Shown one piece after another: positions 61,918-64,000 of a DNA stretch of 64,000 nt. The notes beneath the pieces are model-generated. The model did no database searches, was not told the origin of the DNA, and worked only from the letters and a program-made list of their open reading frames with translations. This stretch comes from Prevotella sp. (lineage in GTDB: Bacteria > Bacteroidota > Bacteroidia > Bacteroidales > Bacteroidaceae): NCBI GenBank assembly GCA_016286995.1, contig JAEEVA010000004.1, positions 1 through 64,000 of the forward strand, given 5' to 3'. Position 1 is the stretch's first letter. The number at the start of each line of letters is the position of its first letter. Both the position numbers and the translations under genes were made by a program.

Positions 61918-61952
61918 ATATAGCTATACCTTATTTATATATGAGACGAACT
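61906..61952. repeat. perfect 17-bp inverted repeat over the GH2 start codon
   Basis: Arms 61906-61922 (AGTTCGTCTCATATATA) and 61936-61952 (its exact complement), spacer 13 bp. On the minus strand the ATG of the GH2 gene (61915-61917) lies in the downstream arm, and TTTTCTTTT follows, so the RNA could both hide the start codon and act as a terminator-like hairpin between the upstream barrel gene and GH2. Confidence 0.85.
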
Positions 61953-61971
61953 AATAGGCTATTTGTCCCTA

Positions 61972-62610
61972 TTAGAAGTAATAGGCTAAGGCTATCTGCC
62001 AGGCATTGGCCTTAGCCTTGCCGCGAACAGTATCCCATGTAGCACTTGCTCCTGATTTGAAATCAACTTCACCAGTCTTACCCAGAGCAATGTTATAGTT
62101 GGCGGACAGTTGTAAGTGATCCATTAATAACAGCCCCAGACCAATATTGGCGCTGACGTTCGAACTTCTGAGCGTCCACTCGGCAGCCTCATCAAACAAC
62201 TTCTTGTCTTTGTCACCGACATTGAATCCAAACTGAGGACCGGCAAAAATGAAGATGCTGGCCGTACTGCCCAACCCTACTCCATATCGTACGTTAATAG
62301 GCACCTGGATACTCTGTTGTTTCAGTTTTTCAGTAACGGTATTGTTCTGCGTGTTATACACCTCTATCTCAGCCTCGCGGTAGTCGTAGAGGGCTGCAAC
62401 ATCAATACCCAGACCCACGATAGGCAGCGTAATTTTGATAGTCGGACCTGCAAAATAACCTGCCTTGTTCTTAAACATATCCTCAACACTACTGTTGCTG
62501 ACTGTCATTTGGGTCAGATTCAAACCACCCTTCAGACCAAACTTTACCTGGGCTTGTGACGGCATAGCAATCGCTACAGCCATCAGCATCATGACCAATA
62601 ATTTCTTCAT
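61972..62610 (-). CDS. outer-membrane beta-barrel protein (porin family, OMP_b-brl_2)
   Basis: 212 residues with a signal peptide ending MPSQAQ. Short alternating strands, the start VKFGLKGGLNLTQMT, IFAGPQFGFNVGD and a C-terminal aromatic residue (IALAYYF) are typical of the small 8-stranded barrels of Bacteroidetes. Function unknown. It is 19 bp after gldN on the same strand and could be co-transcribed with the gld genes. Confidence 0.85.
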   Translation of the reverse strand: MKKLLVMMLMAVAIAMPSQAQVKFGLKGGLNLTQMTVSNSSVEDMFKNKAGYFAGPTIKITLPIVGLGIDVAALYDYREAEIEVYNTQNNTVTEKLKQQSIQVPINVRYGVGLGSTASIFIFAGPQFGFNVGDKDKKLFDEAAEWTLRSSNVSANIGLGLLLMDHLQLSANYNIALGKTGEVDFKSGASATWDTVRGKAKANAWQIALAYYF

Positions 62611-62629
62611 ATCTCTTATATTTTATCTC

Positions 62630-63685
62630 TTAGTGTCTTTGTCTGCGTACGCTGACACGAGCATTGCCTGATGGGGCATTGCCACCGTCACTGCTTTTGC
62701 TACGTCCGCTCTTTGCCTTGGCAGCACGTCCACTCTTTTTTGCCCCCTTCTTAGCAGCCTTGACATTCTTTACGTCCAGCTTGGCTATAGAGTCCAACGA
62801 GTCTTTCTTATGCTTGTCACCGAAGATATTCTCTTCAAAGGCCTTCAGTTCTGCCTCAATCTTCTTCTGCTCCGCAGCCAATGCTGAATCGTTGGGACAA
62901 TATTGTGCCAACGTCTTACCCAGCATGTTGTTGGTTTTGTAAATCTTACCCTCATAACGATTCATGGTGAAGTAGTCCTCCATGGACATCGTTGCGGCGT
63001 TGTTCAGATTTGACGTCATCACCGTCTGGCGACTCAGGAATGGTTCCAGATCAGAGTATTTCACCCAGAAAAGCGGGTATTTCGAGGCCTCTCCGCCGAA
63101 GTCATCCTCACGCAGCATGACAGGGCAGATGCTCTGCACCTTACGATGGAAGGTAGAGTTGGCATCGTCGAAGTAGGCACTCTCCTTGAGGTAGTACAGC
63201 TTCACCTCTGCCGATGGAATATCGCTATTGTCTACGCGCACCTTACCGTCCTTCTCCTCATAGAAGATGTGGTAGTTGTCCAAGATGGTTTTCATCGTCA
63301 CCTTGGCCGAGTCAGTAAACAACTCGTTGCCGTCCAAACGGTACTCATACACGGGTATATAGCCGTTCAGTGCCAGCTTGAAGACGTATGTAAACAGGTT
63401 CAACTGTTTGTCAATGGGTTCTACGGGATAGTACAGTCCGGCATTGGCATCCTGATTGAGGTCCAACTCACGGTAGATGTCACGACGCCACACGACGTTC
63501 TCCGGCATTTCCACTGCTGTAGGGAACATCAGTTTGGCACGCATCGTCATGCCTTGATTCTGCTGTCCCTGCTGACCTTTCTGCTGTTGGGCAGCATTAG
63601 GCTTCTGTGGTCTACGCGCTTTCGGCTGAGCATTGACAGCTCCTGCCATCAGCGTTATCATTAGTAAGAACAATACTCTTTTCAT
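62630..63685 (-). CDS. gldN: gliding motility/type IX secretion protein GldN (PorN)
   Basis: 351 residues. Signal peptide (ending AGAVNAQ), a Gln-rich linker and then the GldN domain (ENVVWRRDIYRELDLNQDANAGLYYPV, a LFTYVFKLALNGYIPVYEYR stretch and the RQTVMTSNLNNAATMSMEDY-like region). GldN with GldK forms the periplasmic ring of the type IX secretion system. The C-terminus is Lys/Arg/Ser-rich (about 305-351). It follows gldM, with the heptamer element between them. Type IX secretion could export proteins such as the Ig-like product at 12970. Confidence 0.92.
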   Translation of the reverse strand: MKRVLFLLMITLMAGAVNAQPKARRPQKPNAAQQQKGQQGQQNQGMTMRAKLMFPTAVEMPENVVWRRDIYRELDLNQDANAGLYYPVEPIDKQLNLFTYVFKLALNGYIPVYEYRLDGNELFTDSAKVTMKTILDNYHIFYEEKDGKVRVDNSDIPSAEVKLYYLKESAYFDDANSTFHRKVQSICPVMLREDDFGGEASKYPLFWVKYSDLEPFLSRQTVMTSNLNNAATMSMEDYFTMNRYEGKIYKTNNMLGKTLAQYCPNDSALAAEQKKIEAELKAFEENIFGDKHKKDSLDSIAKLDVKNVKAAKKGAKKSGRAAKAKSGRSKSSDGGNAPSGNARVSVRRQRH

Positions 63686-63702
63686 ATCTTCTATTTTTTA
63701 TT

Positions 63703-63757
63703 GCAGTAGCAAATTTTTCACTCTTCACTCTTCACTCTTCACTCTTCACTCTTCACT
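63703..63757 (-). repeat. heptamer repeat element, copy 3 (six AGTGAAR units plus AATTTGCTACTGC)
   Basis: Minus strand: five AGTGAAG and one AGTGAAA (63716-63757) then AATTTGCTACTGC (63703-63715). The gldM TGA stop (63753-63755) is within the first unit, as in AAG TGA. The orientation follows transcription, as in copies 1 and 2. Confidence 0.9.
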
Positions 63758-64000
63758 TTACAATGACCTCCATCGATGCATTCAGCTTACGCTGTATGCC
63801 ATCTGGACCGATAGCCGTCACACGTGATATATAGAAGCGCTTGTTGCGCTGCAGCTTGCGGAAGGCATCCTTCTGACGGGCCGAGAAGTTGGCACCGTCG
63901 CTGACCATCGGTACGGCATTACCCATATTGTCGAAGAATACGGTCTCGAAACTCTGCACCTTGAAGGCTATATCCAGGATGCCGTCATCGATGGCGGCAC
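63753..64000 (-). CDS. gldM: GldM, type IX secretion/gliding motor protein, C-terminal end (partial)
   Basis: The last 81 residues are in the window, cut by its end. The sequence ISRVTAIGPDGIQRKL and a preceding FSARQKDAFRKLQRNKRFY match the C-terminal domain of GldM (PorM), the periplasmic part of the type IX motor. It precedes gldN, the usual gldKLMN order. Confidence is limited only by the truncation. Confidence 0.82.
   Translation of the reverse strand, partial: AAIDDGILDIAFKVQSFETVFFDNMGNAVPMVSDGANFSARQKDAFRKLQRNKRFYISRVTAIGPDGIQRKLNASMEVIVK

Noticed and set aside
1..64000. tRNA and rRNA genes
   Set aside because: None was recognised on either strand by eye; short tRNA-like hits could be missed without a covariance search.

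Overview
The window looks like a chromosomal segment of a Prevotella-type member of the Bacteroidales. The support is direct: promoters carry the Bacteroidetes -7 box TAnnTTTG, often with TTTG or TTG about 20 bp upstream. There is a gldM-gldN (type IX secretion) gene pair, a secreted protein ending in the LNGQR...KGLYIVNGKKVIIK-like tail common in Prevotella, a cytochrome c nitrite reductase, an oxygen-sensitive class III ribonucleotide reductase, and several plant-polysaccharide enzymes. The life style suggested is an anaerobic gut or rumen fibre degrader.

Layout. 1-5.1 kb: end of an HxlR-type regulator, a YjbQ protein, an SDR oxidoreductase and, on the other strand, a PHP phosphoesterase, an AAA+/DUF4143 ATPase with tandem 33-bp repeats at its promoter, a maltose-type O-acetyltransferase and a PPC/DUF296 protein. 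5.1-10.5 kb: L-cysteine desulfidase, nrfHA and glutamine synthetase. 10.5-12.8 kb: a scarred junction holding a rubredoxin remnant, a truncated leader-plus-gene-start, a large nested palindrome and an IS3-family element with phased TTGACT iterons. 12.9-18.8 kb: a secreted Ig-like protein, a small peptide gene, and nrdD-nrdG. 18.8-21.9 kb (minus): a FucP-like sugar transporter and a Na/Pi cotransporter. 22.0-27.4 kb: PL1 pectate lyase, DUF3826 and a large beta-helix/DUF6298-like protein. 27.5-30.6 kb: UDP-glucuronate decarboxylase and a GT2 fused to a degenerate GH3-type adenylating domain. 30.6-33.4 kb (minus): OmpH/Skp, glutamate racemase, dGTPase. 33.7-49.3 kb: the dcw cell-wall and division cluster, mraZ to ftsZ, in the order mraZ-rsmH-ftsL-ftsI-murE-mraY-murD-ftsW-murG-murC-ftsQ-ftsA-ftsZ. 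49.3-61.9 kb (minus): two GH2 enzymes, a GH106 rhamnosidase, an SGNH esterase and a membrane-bound AraC-type regulator, without SusC/SusD. 62.0-64.0 kb (minus): an outer-membrane barrel, gldN and the end of gldM.

How parts fit. The dcw operon, murI, ompH and the promoter-proximal MraZ-box-like repeats form an envelope and division block. The PL1/DUF3826/DUF6298 group and the GH2-GH106-esterase group both point to rhamnose- and galactose-containing pectin side chains; the FucP-like carrier could import released monosaccharides. NrfHA, cysteine desulfidase and NrdDG are anaerobic functions.

The most unusual layer is the non-coding one. A heptamer element (AGTGAAR)n-AATTTGCTRCYGC sits after the upstream gene in three same-direction gene pairs (nrfH/nrfA, nrdD/nrdG, gldM/gldN) and supplies the upstream stop codon each time. 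Other short repeat families lie in frame inside secreted CAZyme genes. Two genes (a GH2 and the membrane regulator) have inverted repeats covering their start codons, and the regulator's promoter predicts an almost leaderless mRNA. All functional calls rest on reading motifs by eye; no database search was possible.
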